64,000 nucleotides of DNA from JADKAV01 sp963704075 (GCA_963704075.1 CAVPGV010000004.1:299395-363394); one strand, 5' to 3'; positions 36,438-46,049 are shown, counted from the first letter of the stretch. The notes: generated from the sequence alone by a model not told the origin. Numbers and translations: made by a program.

Positions 36438-39068
36438 CTAACCCCATTCGGCGTACATCGCGGTGGTGAGATCCATGGGATCCAGCCCGCGGACGGTCTC
36501 TGCCGTCGCGGCACCTTCGGCCGAACCGGTGTAGAGGAGATCACCCCGGGACACGAAGGCCCGCCACTGTTCGGCGTAGGCCGCGGCCGACGTCTTGTTG
36601 ACACCGAAAGCGTCCGGAACCGCGTGCCACATGATCGCGCGCCCGGTGCCGAGCCTGCGGGAGACGATGTACCGCGGAAAGTCCACCGGGAGCAGGATCT
36701 GCTCCACCGACTCTGCGAACAGCCGCGAGGCCTCGGCGGATTCCCCCTCCAGGCGCAGCACCCACGACCCATCCGGGTCCGGCTCCACGACGACCGCCGC
36801 GGAAAGGCCCGGGGCCATGGCCTCCGCCACTGCCCGGCCGAAGGCCAGCAGCATTCCGTCCGCGCCGAGTTGCTTGCGCACGCGCCTGGCCCGCAATCCG
36901 CGCGCGCCACGTTCGATCGCCCAGCCCGTACCGGCGCCGATCACCCCAGCCACCGCCACGAGATCCGAGACCTGTCCGGCCACCGCGAGTCCCCCGGCGA
37001 CTCCCGCACCGACAACGCCTGCCAGCCACGGGCGACCCGCCCATGATCGAACCGCCGGCTCCGGTACCCCGATCTGCTCCGCGGCTCGTTGTACACGAAT
37101 CCGCACGGCCGCCCGGATGACGTCCTGGTAGGGCGACCCGAGCTGCCACAGCGCGCGGGTCTGGTCGATCCGGCCGGCCTCCGCGAGGGACGCAGCGTTG
37201 ATCGATGCCCGGATCTGAGCGCTCGGCGGGGCGTACTCGTTGCACCTGGGGTCCAGATGCTCGACGCCGGCAAGGATCCGTCCGGTGGCATCGGGTGAGA
37301 GGTATCCGCGGTGTTTGGCGACCAGGCGGCGGTAATCGAGGTCACCGCGCGGATGCTCGTCGTCGACCGTGGTGACCGACCAGATGTGCGCCACCTTGCC
37401 TGGACGCTGCGGGTCCCGGCGGATGGCACGACCCCGGATCTGCACCACCGCGGTGGGGGTGGTGGCAGCGGTGAGATCGATCAGTACGTTGGCCGCCGGA
37501 GCGTCCCAGCCCTCCCCGAGCAGCCCCCTGGTACCCACCATGACGTCGACCTCTCCGGCCAGGAAGAGCTCGGTGATATGCGGCACCCAGTCGCGCGGCC
37601 CCCAGGCGGCCTCGATGTGAGCCAGGCCGTCCTCTCGATCCACGAGCCGCTGCCCGGGCCGCAGAACCGCGGAGAGGCTCTCCCGGGTCCCGCCCACGGA
37701 GGCGCCGGTCACCAGCACGACCGTCAAGCCTGGGTTGGCCGCTTGCACGGCGGCGAGCGCCTCCCATGCCGAACCCGCCTGCCGCGCCATCACCGATCTC
37801 GTGTCGGCCGGCGGTGTGGCAGAGGCGTTCTCGAAATCGGTCAGGACCACGGCACGCAGATCGTCACCGCGCACCAGGTACTCCTGCTCGACCAGGTATC
37901 CCGCGGCCAGCGCCTTGGACGCGGAACGCGACAGCACGCGGTCGACCGACGACTGCCCCCTGCGGGCACCGTTGCGGGTCAGGGTCCAGCCGACCGACCG
38001 CAGGCCGGCACGCAGCTGCTCCCATCCCGGCGCCGGCGGGTCCGGGGCAGCCAGGACCGTCCGACCGTACTCGGAGAGGATCGCGACCCAGTCCTCCACC
38101 TGCAGCGGTTGCCGATGCTCGTCGAGAACCCGGGCTCCCTGCGGCACGGCGATCAGGCTGTTGAACGACGCCCGGACCAGCGCGCGGGCCAATTCCGGCC
38201 GACTGCGTTGGATGTGGCTCCAGGACACGCCCTCATGACGGACCCACGCACTGTCGAGGTACGTGAGCAAACCGACGTCGGCGAAGTCCGGCGCCATCAC
38301 CGCCGTGACCAGTTCCCGCCACCTTTGCGCACCTCGCGTCAAGTAATCGCGTTCGGCAGGTGTCGGGTCCACGAACCACGCGAACTCGCGGTACGGCGCG
38401 AGCACCCCGTCACGCACGAGGGCCGGCGTGCTCACCGAGTACAGGACCGGGCCGAAGAGTTCGTCGACCAGGGCGGCCTGCTCCGCGGACAGGCTGTCGC
38501 GCGGGGTGGCCGTCAGCGCTACGACGACGGGGCCGTCGGACCGGCCACCGTGCGCCTGCCTGAGCACTTCGGCCAGTAGCTCGCCCCAGGTCGCCGCCAA
38601 GTGATGCGCCTCGTCCAGCACGAGCGTGTAGGGCTCTCCGCCATGCAGCCGGTCGATCATTTCGCGGGCGTTGGGATGCAGCCGCGCCATGGGCGAGGCA
38701 TCGTCTTCAACCTCGTCGTCGAAGGTGGCCACCGCCTGGTACGTCAGAACCGTCACGTCGCAGTCCAGGCGGCGATCAGAGCCCACGGTGGGGGCACCGA
38801 CTGCGACTTCCGCGTTCAACCCCTCGGGCCGCCACAGATCCATCCATTGAGCCGCGATGGCGGTGTTCGGCACCAGAACGACCAAGCGGCGTCCGACCTG
38901 TTGGGCGATGACCGATCCGAGCAAGGTCTTGCCGGCGCCCGGCGGCAGTACGAAATGGAACCGGCTGGCGCCGTGATTGTCCTCGAACACTGCTAGAGCC
39001 GCCGCCTGATGAGCCCGCAGTTCCGGGAACGCCAGGGACCGTATCCTGCGCGCCACCTCCGAAGTCAC
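36438..39068 (-). CDS. DEAD/DEAH-box SF2 helicase with C-terminal hydrophobic hairpin and extra domain
   Basis: 876 residues. Helicase core: RAHQAAAL (Q-like), Walker A LPPGAGKT at about 40-47, LDEAHH (motif II), ALTATP (III), then GTRGLLGEGWDAP (V) and QIRGRAIRRDP (VI). After the core a segment at about 690-735 has two hydrophobic stretches (LAGVVGAGVAGGLAVAG and LVAVAGVIGAGTGWAI), followed by an acidic/hydrophobic domain of about 130 residues that I do not recognise. The start is GTG 39068. Superfamily 2 enzymes of this make-up are often annotated type III restriction-like, but no methylase or nuclease gene lies beside it. Function unknown. Confidence 0.85.
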   Translation of the reverse strand: MTSEVARRIRSLAFPELRAHQAAALAVFEDNHGASRFHFVLPPGAGKTLLGSVIAQQVGRRLVVLVPNTAIAAQWMDLWRPEGLNAEVAVGAPTVGSDRRLDCDVTVLTYQAVATFDDEVEDDASPMARLHPNAREMIDRLHGGEPYTLVLDEAHHLAATWGELLAEVLRQAHGGRSDGPVVVALTATPRDSLSAEQAALVDELFGPVLYSVSTPALVRDGVLAPYREFAWFVDPTPAERDYLTRGAQRWRELVTAVMAPDFADVGLLTYLDSAWVRHEGVSWSHIQRSRPELARALVRASFNSLIAVPQGARVLDEHRQPLQVEDWVAILSEYGRTVLAAPDPPAPGWEQLRAGLRSVGWTLTRNGARRGQSSVDRVLSRSASKALAAGYLVEQEYLVRGDDLRAVVLTDFENASATPPADTRSVMARQAGSAWEALAAVQAANPGLTVVLVTGASVGGTRESLSAVLRPGQRLVDREDGLAHIEAAWGPRDWVPHITELFLAGEVDVMVGTRGLLGEGWDAPAANVLIDLTAATTPTAVVQIRGRAIRRDPQRPGKVAHIWSVTTVDDEHPRGDLDYRRLVAKHRGYLSPDATGRILAGVEHLDPRCNEYAPPSAQIRASINAASLAEAGRIDQTRALWQLGSPYQDVIRAAVRIRVQRAAEQIGVPEPAVRSWAGRPWLAGVVGAGVAGGLAVAGQVSDLVAVAGVIGAGTGWAIERGARGLRARRVRKQLGADGMLLAFGRAVAEAMAPGLSAAVVVEPDPDGSWVLRLEGESAEASRLFAESVEQILLPVDFPRYIVSRRLGTGRAIMWHAVPDAFGVNKTSAAAYAEQWRAFVSRGDLLYTGSAEGAATAETVRGLDPMDLTTAMYAEWG

Positions 39069-39165
39069 ACACCGACAGTGGCAGACACCGACCCGATGCG
39101 CGAGGCATCGGCTCACCCCGAGAGTTGACCGACCGCGCCCGATGCCGGTTCCGGCCGTGGCCGGG

Positions 39166-39171
39166 TAAAGT
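39166..39171 (+). promoter_or_regulatory. -10 box of murT-gatD
   Basis: TAAAGT, exactly 7 nt before GTG 39179; leaderless promoter of the lipid II amidation operon. Confidence 0.6.
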
Positions 39172-39178
39172 CGCCGTT

Positions 39179-40450
39179 GTGACGCTGTCCGCCAGAACCC
39201 GAGCCGCCGCCCGCCTGGGACTGCTGACTTCGTCGCTGTCGCGACGGATGGGACGCGGCGAGGGCATGGTGATCGGCGGCCGGGTGATCCTACGACTGGC
39301 TCCCGATGCGATCGCCGAGATGGCGCACGACCGGGTGGCGGCACTGGTGAGCGCGACGAACGGGAAGACGTCCACCACGCGACTGCTGGCAACGGCCGTC
39401 GAGCAAGCCGGCGCGGTGATCAGTCAGAACACCGGAGCGAACATGACATCCGGTGTCGCGGTCACGCTGGCCAGCGGCGACCCGGCGGCCCAGGCTGTGC
39501 TCGAGGTCGACGAGGCCTACCTGCCGGCGATCTTCCAGGCCACGAAACCGCGCGTCATCATCCTGGGGAATCTGAGCCGCGACCAACTCGACCGCATGAA
39601 CGAGGTCGCCATGATCGCCCGCCGCTGGCGGGACATGCTTGCTGACGCAGGCGACACCACAGTGGTGGCCAATGCCGACGACCCCTCGATCGTTTGGGCG
39701 GCCAGACACGCACCTCATGTGGTCTGGGTCAGCGCCGGGCAGGTGTGGACCGCCGACTCGGCGGTGTGCCTGGACTGCGGCTCCTTGCTGCAGCGAGGCG
39801 ATTCGACCTGGGGCTGCCCCAACTGCGGCTTCGCGCGCCCGACTCCCGCATGGACCCTCGAATGGGTCGATGACCACGGTGTGGTGCACGGCCCGCAGGA
39901 TCAGCGCTTCGACCTGCACCTGAGCTTGCCGGGCCGCTTCAACGCGGCGAACGGGGCATTGGCCCTGGTGGCAACTGTCGAGCTGGGGCTTGATCCGGCG
40001 GAGTCCGCGCGTCGCATGGCCACGGTGGAGTCCGTCTCGGGGCGGTACGCCGTGGTCAAGGTGGGCGAACTGACGATTCGCCTGCTGCTGGCGAAGAACC
40101 CTGCCGGCTGGTCGGAACTGGTCGACGTGATGCCGCCGGCGCCCACCCCCGTGATCGTGACGATCAACTCGAACGCCGCCGATGGTCGCGATCCGTCCTG
40201 GCTGTGGGACGTGCCATTCGAACGCCTGCGCGGCCGGGTGGTGGTCGCCACCGGAGATCGCCGGCGCGACCTCGCGGTACGACTGCTGCACGCGGAAGTG
40301 GATCACGTCGTCATCGAGGACCCCTACGCACCCGGCGCAGAGTTGCCCGACGGGATGCGGGAGCTCGCGGTGGTGGACTGCGCCGCGACCTACACCGCTT
40401 TCCACCATCTGCGCACCTCCGCCGATCGACAGGCGGCACGACGATCATGA
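39179..40450 (+). CDS. murT: Lipid II isoglutaminyl synthase, Mur ligase subunit MurT
   Basis: With GatD it amidates the D-glutamate of lipid II, needed for peptidoglycan crosslinking in Gram-positives. 423 residues. Mur-ligase ATP site SATNGKTSTTRL at about 59-70, TGANMTSGV, LEVDEAYLP, four-cysteine ribbon (CLDCG ... CPNCGF) and LLLAKNPAGWSE. ATGA overlap with gatD confirms the pair. The start GTG 39179 is fixed by the promoter. Confidence 0.96.
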   Translation: MTLSARTRAAARLGLLTSSLSRRMGRGEGMVIGGRVILRLAPDAIAEMAHDRVAALVSATNGKTSTTRLLATAVEQAGAVISQNTGANMTSGVAVTLASGDPAAQAVLEVDEAYLPAIFQATKPRVIILGNLSRDQLDRMNEVAMIARRWRDMLADAGDTTVVANADDPSIVWAARHAPHVVWVSAGQVWTADSAVCLDCGSLLQRGDSTWGCPNCGFARPTPAWTLEWVDDHGVVHGPQDQRFDLHLSLPGRFNAANGALALVATVELGLDPAESARRMATVESVSGRYAVVKVGELTIRLLLAKNPAGWSELVDVMPPAPTPVIVTINSNAADGRDPSWLWDVPFERLRGRVVVATGDRRRDLAVRLLHAEVDHVVIEDPYAPGAELPDGMRELAVVDCAATYTAFHHLRTSADRQAARRS

Positions 40451-41145
40451 ATCTGACGCTGGTTTCGGTCTATCCCACGTTGCTGGGCACCTACGGTGAC
40501 GGCGGCAACGTCCTGGCCCTGCGGCACCGCGCCCGCTTGCACGGCATCGGGGTGGACGTCATCGACATCGAGCCGGGTGATGCGGTTCCGGAGTCCGCCG
40601 AGTTGTACGTGTTGGGTGGCGGCGAGGACAGTGCGCAAACGGCTGCCGCGAACGCGCTGCGGGACGACGGCTCGTTGAAGCGCGCCGCCGAGCGCGGCGC
40701 TGCGGTGCTGGCTGTGTGCGCCGGGTATCAGCTACTCGGCGAGTACTTCCCAGATGCGAACAGTGCAGCCACCCCCGGTCTGGGCATCCTCGATGTCCGC
40801 ACCGACCGCCTGCCCAAGCGCGCTGTGGGGGAACTGGCGGCCGCTGCGAAGGGGCCCTTGACCCAGACCCTCACGGGGTACGAGAACCACGCTGGTGCGA
40901 CCCACCGCGGCCCGGACTCTTCTGCCCTGGCCATAGTCCGCGCGGGCATTGGCAACGGCGACGGCTCGGAGGGCGCGACCAGCGACCACGTGATCGGCAC
41001 GTACCTGCACGGGCCCTGCCTGGCCCGCAATCCGCAACTCGCCGACCTGCTGCTCGGATGGGCGATCGGACGCGACCTCCCCTTCATCGAAGAGGCAGAG
41101 GTGACCCAATTGCGCGAGGAGCGGTTGCGCACCGTGTTGGGCTAG
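40447..41145 (+). CDS. gatD: Lipid II isoglutaminyl synthase, glutamine amidotransferase subunit GatD
   Basis: CobB/CobQ-type class I glutaminase giving ammonia to MurT. 232 residues. N-terminal VSVYPTLLGTYGDGGNVLAL, nucleophile Cys in LAVCAGYQLLGE, YENHAG, and catalytic His in GTYLHGPCLARNP. Not to be confused with gatCAB subunits despite the name. Second gene of the murT-gatD operon. Confidence 0.96.
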   Translation: MNLTLVSVYPTLLGTYGDGGNVLALRHRARLHGIGVDVIDIEPGDAVPESAELYVLGGGEDSAQTAAANALRDDGSLKRAAERGAAVLAVCAGYQLLGEYFPDANSAATPGLGILDVRTDRLPKRAVGELAAAAKGPLTQTLTGYENHAGATHRGPDSSALAIVRAGIGNGDGSEGATSDHVIGTYLHGPCLARNPQLADLLLGWAIGRDLPFIEEAEVTQLREERLRTVLG

Positions 41146-41191
41146 ACGGCCCTTCGCCGATTCACCGGCGGCCTGCGCGACCGACGCGGGA

Positions 41192-42112
41192 TCAGAACAA
41201 CGCGTTGGCCAGTTTGGTTCGAGCGGCGATCACCGCCGGGTCTGCGTCACCCACCAATGCGAAGAGGTCCACCAGCGCGTCCCTGGCCGCGGCTTTGTCG
41301 TCGCCGACGGAAGCGCGGACCACGACGAGCAGGCGGTCGAACGCCGCGGCGGGTGAGCCTTGCGCAACCTCGATGTCAGCGGCGGTCTTGGCCTTCTCCA
41401 AGTTGGTGGGGTCGGCATCTGCGGCCGCGATGGAACCCGAGGGGTCCACCCCCTCTGTCCGGCGCACGAGTTGCACCTGCGCGATGGCGGCCTGCGCCTG
41501 CTCGGGATCGACCGCCCTCAACTGCTCGTACAGCGCGATGGCCTCGTCCCAGTTGCCGGCCTCGATCGCGTCGGCAGCGGCATCCCAGCGCGGATCCTCC
41601 TGGGGCTGCTCGGCCTCCGTCGGGGCGGAGCCGACCGGTCCCGTGACACCGGCCTCGCCCGCGACCCGGAGCAGTTCCTCGATGTACTGGCGCACCTGGG
41701 GTTCGGGAAGGGCACCCTGGAACAGGGGCAGCACCTGTCCCTTGATCACCGCGACGATCGTGGGGATCGACTGCACCTGAAAGGCCGCGGCGATCTGCTG
41801 TTGTGCATCCACATCGACCTTCGCCAAGACCCAGCGCCCGGCATACTCCACGGCGAGTTTCTCGAGGATGGGGCTCAGCTGTTTGCACGGCCCGCACCAG
41901 GTGGCCCACAGGTCCACGACCACCGGAACGGTCTGCGACGTGGCGATGACCTGCGACTCGAACGACGCCTCGGTGACATCGATGATCACTCGCGCTGCGT
42001 TCGGGTCGGCCTTACGGGCAGCGGCTTGCGCCTGCGCCTCACGCGCAGCGGCCAGGGCCGAGAGATCCACGGCACCGCGCATCGCCAGATTCGGATTGGG
42101 CTGAGTAGTCAT
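41192..42112 (-). CDS. Thioredoxin-TPR protein (YbbN/CnoX-like co-chaperone)
   Basis: 306 residues. An N-terminal unstructured stretch of about 40 residues, then a thioredoxin domain with a full CxxC site (LWATWCGPCKQLSPIL), then tetratricopeptide-like helices (WDAAADAIEAGNWDEAIALYEQL). YbbN proteins hold unfolded proteins; many actinobacterial members keep the CxxC and may also reduce disulfides. Start ATG 42112 is supported by the AACAAT box 6 nt upstream. Convergent with gatD. Confidence 0.9.
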   Translation of the reverse strand: MTTQPNPNLAMRGAVDLSALAAAREAQAQAAARKADPNAARVIIDVTEASFESQVIATSQTVPVVVDLWATWCGPCKQLSPILEKLAVEYAGRWVLAKVDVDAQQQIAAAFQVQSIPTIVAVIKGQVLPLFQGALPEPQVRQYIEELLRVAGEAGVTGPVGSAPTEAEQPQEDPRWDAAADAIEAGNWDEAIALYEQLRAVDPEQAQAAIAQVQLVRRTEGVDPSGSIAAADADPTNLEKAKTAADIEVAQGSPAAAFDRLLVVVRASVGDDKAAARDALVDLFALVGDADPAVIAARTKLANALF

Positions 42113-42118
42113 GGACCC

Positions 42119-42124
42119 ATTGTT
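42119..42124 (-). promoter_or_regulatory. -10 box of the thioredoxin-TPR gene
   Basis: AACAAT (minus strand), 6 nt before ATG 42112. Confidence 0.5.
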
Positions 42125-42263
42125 CCCCACGTCCTGCCAGCCGCACGATGCGCGTCAGGGTCACTGCGCACCCCGCAAGGGAATGCACCTACTTCACACC
42201 AGAGCACGCGTCCGATGTGCGCGCGGGCAACCCGGCGGCCACTGAGGTCGAGTGGCCCGCTTG

Positions 42264-42269
42264 TATCAT
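42264..42269 (+). promoter_or_regulatory. -10 box of the TetR gene
   Basis: TATCAT, 9 nt before ATG 42279; spacing slightly longer than in the other leaderless promoters. Confidence 0.5.
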
Positions 42270-42278
42270 TTACCGTCT

Positions 42279-42872
42279 ATGGGCAGACAGAACGGCAAAC
42301 CGGGGCGACCGCGCGATCCCCATGCAGATGAGGCGATCCTTGAGGCGGCACGCGATCTGCTGGCCGAAGGCGGCCTGTCCAACCTGACGGTCGAGGGAAC
42401 CGCACAGCGGGCAGGCGTGGCCAAGACCACGGTGTACCGCAGATATCCGACGAAGCTGGACCTGGCGGTCGCGGCCGTGGCGGTCCTGGTGTCAGGCGGG
42501 GCGCCGGAGGTTGACAGCGTTGAGAATGGGGTCCGGGAAGGGTCCGACCTGTTCCAGAAGTCGTTCGGCCCCCGCGGCTCCCAAGCGGCCTACCTCGCGG
42601 TGGCCGCGGCTGCCGCCACGAATCCGGAAGTCCACGAACGGTTCACCCGCGACGTACTCACACCGGTGAGCAACGACATCGAAGCCATGGTGCGCGATGC
42701 GCGTGAGCGCGGGCATGCCCGGCAAGATGCGTCTGCGGATTTCATCTACGACGTGATCATGGGCACACTGGTCCATCGCCACATCATCCGCCAACTGCCG
42801 CCCGACGCTGAGTTCCTCGAACACCTCACCTCACTCACCTGGTACCTGTATCAGGGATGCCCGCGGGACTGA
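42279..42872 (+). CDS. TetR/AcrR family transcriptional regulator
   Basis: 197 residues. N-terminal helix-turn-helix: ILEAARDLLAEGGLSNLTVEG, then AQRAGVAKTTVYRRYPTK at about 45-62. The ligand domain is of the C-terminal TetR type common beside efflux or dehydrogenase genes. It stands alone here, flanked by the thioredoxin-TPR gene (divergent) and the DUF222 gene, so its target is unclear; autoregulation through the 165-nt divergent region is likely. Confidence 0.9.
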   Translation: MGRQNGKPGRPRDPHADEAILEAARDLLAEGGLSNLTVEGTAQRAGVAKTTVYRRYPTKLDLAVAAVAVLVSGGAPEVDSVENGVREGSDLFQKSFGPRGSQAAYLAVAAAAATNPEVHERFTRDVLTPVSNDIEAMVRDARERGHARQDASADFIYDVIMGTLVHRHIIRQLPPDAEFLEHLTSLTWYLYQGCPRD

Positions 42873-42931
42873 GGTTCTGCCGCAGGGAAGTGCGCGGCGA
42901 TGCGGCGTTGTAGATCGGCGGGTTCTTCTCT

Positions 42932-42980
42932 CACGCCTGTACCTATGTCCAACGCCTGTGCACAACTCCAACCGCTGCTG
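42932..42980. repeat. Intergenic repeat C, copy near DUF222 gene
   Basis: A 49-nt stretch made of three related units (ACGCCTGTACC, TGTCCAACGCCTGTGC, CAACTCCAACCGCTG). It is about 80 percent alike to 63447-63493 by eye. No gene in this gap (42873-43046) apart from it and the promoter. Confidence 0.6.
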
Positions 42981-43020
42981 AACCCAGCTCGCACAGTCAT
43001 TTCCGGCGCCGTCAAACTTG

Positions 43021-43036
43021 TCGTACCTTTGTTCGA
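43021..43036 (+). promoter_or_regulatory. LexA-binding (SOS) box
   Basis: TCGTACctttGTTCGA matches the actinobacterial SOS-box pattern TCGAAC-N4-GTTCGA at 11 of 12 fixed positions. It ends within the -10 box (GACAAT 43035-43040) and 10 nt before the start codon, so LexA would block the promoter. Confidence 0.7.
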
Positions 43037-43040
43037 CAAT
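43035..43040 (+). promoter_or_regulatory. -10 box of the DUF222-HNH gene
   Basis: GACAAT, 6 nt before ATG 43047, overlapping the last two bases of the SOS box. Confidence 0.5.
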
Positions 43041-43046
43041 TGGGGT

Positions 43047-44240
43047 ATGACAGTTCACGAGGCCGCACCGCCCGGCACCCTGGCGGATCTACTACAGCAC
43101 TTCGAACACCTCGATGATGAGGACCTCGCCGCGGCGTTGGGCGACACCGAAGCCGAGTTGCGCGCCGCGTACGCCCGGCGGGCGGCGGTGATCGCGGTGG
43201 TCCATGACCGGATCGAGGCGATGGGACATCGGATCTCCGGGGCTGCGGCCACCATCGCGGCGATCACCACCACCTCGGCACGCTCGGCGGGGTACCTGAT
43301 GGACACCAGCCTGGGAATCGTGGACCGCCCCGCGGTGTGGACCGCGCTGGCCACCGGAACCATCGATCACCCCCGCGCCCAGGCGATCGTGGACGGGCTG
43401 ATCCAACTGCACGACCCCGACCGGGGCATGCTCGAAGCCAAAGCGTTGGTCTATGCGACCAGCCACACGGCGTTCCAGACCCGCCGGTACGTGGCCCGGC
43501 TACTGGTCGACCACCGCCCCGACCTCGCCGATCAGGAAGCGGACAAGGAGCGGGCCAAAGCCTGGGACCGCCGCCACCTGGCAGTGTTCGCCCGCGCCCA
43601 CGGCATGGTCGACCTGTCCGGCTACCTACCGGCCGGCACCGCCCAGATCCTGCTGTCCGCCCTAGAGGCGGTCGCGGCCACCTATGACGACGACCGCACC
43701 GGTGACCAGAAACGCGTCGACGCCCTCGCCCAGATCCTCGCCGCGAACACCCGCATCGACGTGCACGTGGACGTGGTCATCCCCGCCGACACCCTGACCC
43801 GCCTGCGCAACACCGGCGCGTCGATCACCGGGTTCGGCCCGGCCGACGCCGACCACGCCCGCGCCCTGGCACTACGCAAAGATGCCCGCTGGCAACTGCT
43901 GATCACCGATGCGACCACCGGCCGGCTGATCGACATGACCACCAAGGCCTACCGGATCCCCGACCGGATCAAAACCGCCGTGCGGGCCCGCGACCGACAC
44001 TGCCGGTTCCCCGGCTGCACCGTCCCCGCGGCCCACACCGACACCGACCACCTGATCCCCTGGCCGGCCGGTCACACCACACCGACCAACCTCGCCCCCG
44101 AATGCCGCGGCCACCACCTGGTCAAAACCCACTCCGGCTGGACATGTGAAACCCACCCCGACGGGTCACTGACCTGGACCAGCCCCCTAGGCACCCACCA
44201 CACCACCTACCCCTGGAACTACAACCACCCCGAAGCCTGA
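43047..44240 (+). CDS. DUF222 / HNH endonuclease signature protein (13E12 repeat family)
   Basis: 397 residues. A long helical DUF222 region (RIEAMGHRISGAAATIAAIT, HPRAQAIVDGL, HLAVFARAHGMVDLSGYLPAGTA) is followed by an HNH nuclease fold: CRFPGC, HTDTDHLIPW, GHTTPTNLAPECRGHHLVK. Family members are numerous in actinobacteria, and mycobacterial 13E12 genes are known SOS-regulated examples. Here an SOS box overlaps the promoter. The HNH Zn/His residues are all present, so it may cut DNA; its role is unknown. Confidence 0.9.
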   Translation: MTVHEAAPPGTLADLLQHFEHLDDEDLAAALGDTEAELRAAYARRAAVIAVVHDRIEAMGHRISGAAATIAAITTTSARSAGYLMDTSLGIVDRPAVWTALATGTIDHPRAQAIVDGLIQLHDPDRGMLEAKALVYATSHTAFQTRRYVARLLVDHRPDLADQEADKERAKAWDRRHLAVFARAHGMVDLSGYLPAGTAQILLSALEAVAATYDDDRTGDQKRVDALAQILAANTRIDVHVDVVIPADTLTRLRNTGASITGFGPADADHARALALRKDARWQLLITDATTGRLIDMTTKAYRIPDRIKTAVRARDRHCRFPGCTVPAAHTDTDHLIPWPAGHTTPTNLAPECRGHHLVKTHSGWTCETHPDGSLTWTSPLGTHHTTYPWNYNHPEA

Positions 44241-44325
44241 CCACCGAACGAAGATTCACAACAGCGCCACCGGGACAGCACGAGTCACTTCGGCACGCCA
44301 TCCCGCAGCCCACCCGCGCGACACC

Positions 44326-44348
44326 CTGTTCGGAACACCACCGAACAG
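44326..44348. terminator. Hairpin between DUF222 and mutase genes
   Basis: CTGTTCGG and CCGAACAG form a perfect 8-bp stem with a 7-nt loop, 85 nt after one stop and 20 nt after the convergent mutase stop. Confidence 0.55.
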
Positions 44349-44368
44349 CAATCCCACCTGCCCAGCGC

Positions 44369-46037
44369 TCAGATGTGCGCGGGCTCGGAGTACTCTCCCC
44401 ACTGCTCTCGCAGTACGTTGCAGATTTCGCCGAGAGTTGCCTCACGGCGCGTGGCCTCGACCAATGACCGGGATCATGTTCGTGTCGGTGGTCGAGATCT
44501 CACGCAACGCTCGCAGGCTCTCGGTCACCGCGGCTTCGTCGCGCGCTGCCCTGCGCTCATTCAGCGCAGCGACCTGAGCTTTCTCGACCTCGTGGGAGAT
44601 GCGCAGGATCTCCAGCGGTTCCTCGATCGTCTCGGTGTGCACCGTGACCCCCACTTGGTGCTTGTCACCCTTCTCCAGGGCCTGCTGGTAGGCAAAGGCT
44701 GAGTCGGCGATTTCACCGGTGAAGTAGCCGTCCTCGATACCCCGCAGCAATCCCGACAGGATCGTCCCATCGCCACCCATGTCCTCGATCCGCGCGAAGA
44801 TCCGTTCGGCTTCTTCCTCCATGCGATCGGTCAGCGCCTCGATGTACCACGAGCCTCCCAGCGGGTCCGCCACATTGAGAACCCCGGTCTCCTCCATGAT
44901 GACCTGCTGCGTGCGCAGGGCGATCTCTGCGGCCTTCTCACTGGGCAGGGCCAGCACCTCATCCAGGGCGTTGGTGTGCAAGGAGTTGGTCCCGCCCAGA
45001 ACGGCGGCCATCGCCTCGACCGCGGTACGAACCACGTTGTTGTCAGGTTGCGCCGCGGTCAACGAGACCCCGGCCGTCTGGGTGTGGAAGCGCAGCCACT
45101 GAGCCCGCGCGCTGGTCGCTCCATAGCGGTCACGCAGCCACCTGGCCCATATGCGGCGCGCAGCGCGGAACTTCGCAATCTCCTCGAAGAAATCGATGTG
45201 TGCGTCGAAGAAGAAGCTCAGGCCTGGCGCAAAACGGTCGACGTCCAAGCCGCGAGCTTGTCCGAGTTCCACGTAGCCGAAGCCGTCCGCAAGCGTGAAT
45301 GCGAGTTCCTGCGCGGCGGTCGCGCCGGCCTCCCGGATGTGGTAGCCGGATACGCTCAACGGCTTGTAACGAGGCATGTCCGCATCGGTGTACTCCATCA
45401 GATCACCGATCAGGCGCAGGTGCGGCTCGGGCGGGAAGATCCACTCCTTCTGCGCGATGTACTCCTTGAAGATGTCGGTCTGCAGAGTTCCATCGAGTTG
45501 CTCGGGGGAGAATCCCTGACGCTCGGCGGCGACCAGATACATGCAGAAGATCGGCACAGCGGGTCCGGAGATGGTCATCGACGTCGTCGTGTCCCCCAAC
45601 GGAATACCCGAGAAGAGCACATCCATGTCGGCAGCCGAGTCGATGGCGACCCCGCAGTGACCGACTTCGCCCAGAGCGCGGGGGTCGTCGGAATCGCGAC
45701 CCATGAGCGTCGGCATGTCGAAGGCGACGCTGAGCCCGCCGCCACCGGCCGCGAGCAGCATCTTGTACCGCTCGTTGGTCTGCTGGGCGTTGCCGAAGCC
45801 TGCGAACTGCCGGATCGTCCACGGCCGACCCCGGTATCCGGTCGGGTACAGCCCACGGGTGAAGGGATACTCACCGGGCCAGCCGATCCGTTCGAAGCCC
45901 GGCGTCGCCGCTGTCGGCGCGTACAACGGGTCGACCTCCAGTCCACTGAGGGTGGTGAAATCCACGTCGCGGGTGCGTGACTCGCGATAGTTCTGCTCCC
46001 AGCGGCGGCGGCCCTCGGCGATCTGCTCGGCGTCCAT
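44369..46037 (-). CDS. Acyl-CoA mutase large subunit (methylmalonyl/isobutyryl-CoA mutase type), one frameshift
   Basis: About 555 residues. Barrel domain of an adenosylcobalamin mutase: PFTRGLYPTGYRGRPWTIRQ, FDMPTLMGRDSD, TTTSMTISGPAVPIFCMYLV, PLSVSGYHIREAGATA and FRAARRIWARWL. There is no B12-binding domain at the C-terminus, so a separate small subunit is needed; it is not in the window. An extra G at about 44462 breaks the frame; the correct end is VEATRREATLGEICNVLREQ, stopping at 44369. Substrate (methylmalonyl-, isobutyryl- or ethylmalonyl-CoA) cannot be fixed by eye. Confidence 0.92.
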
Positions 46038-46043
46038 GGTCGA

Positions 46044-46049
46044 AGTCTA
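46044..46049 (-). promoter_or_regulatory. -10 box of the acyl-CoA mutase gene
   Basis: TAGACT (minus strand), 6 nt before ATG 46037; same hexamer as at gatC. Confidence 0.55.

Noticed and set aside
36438..39068. Restriction or phage-defence island around the helicase
   Set aside because: Neighbours are glgB and murT-gatD; no methylase, nuclease, toxin or other defence gene adjoins it.
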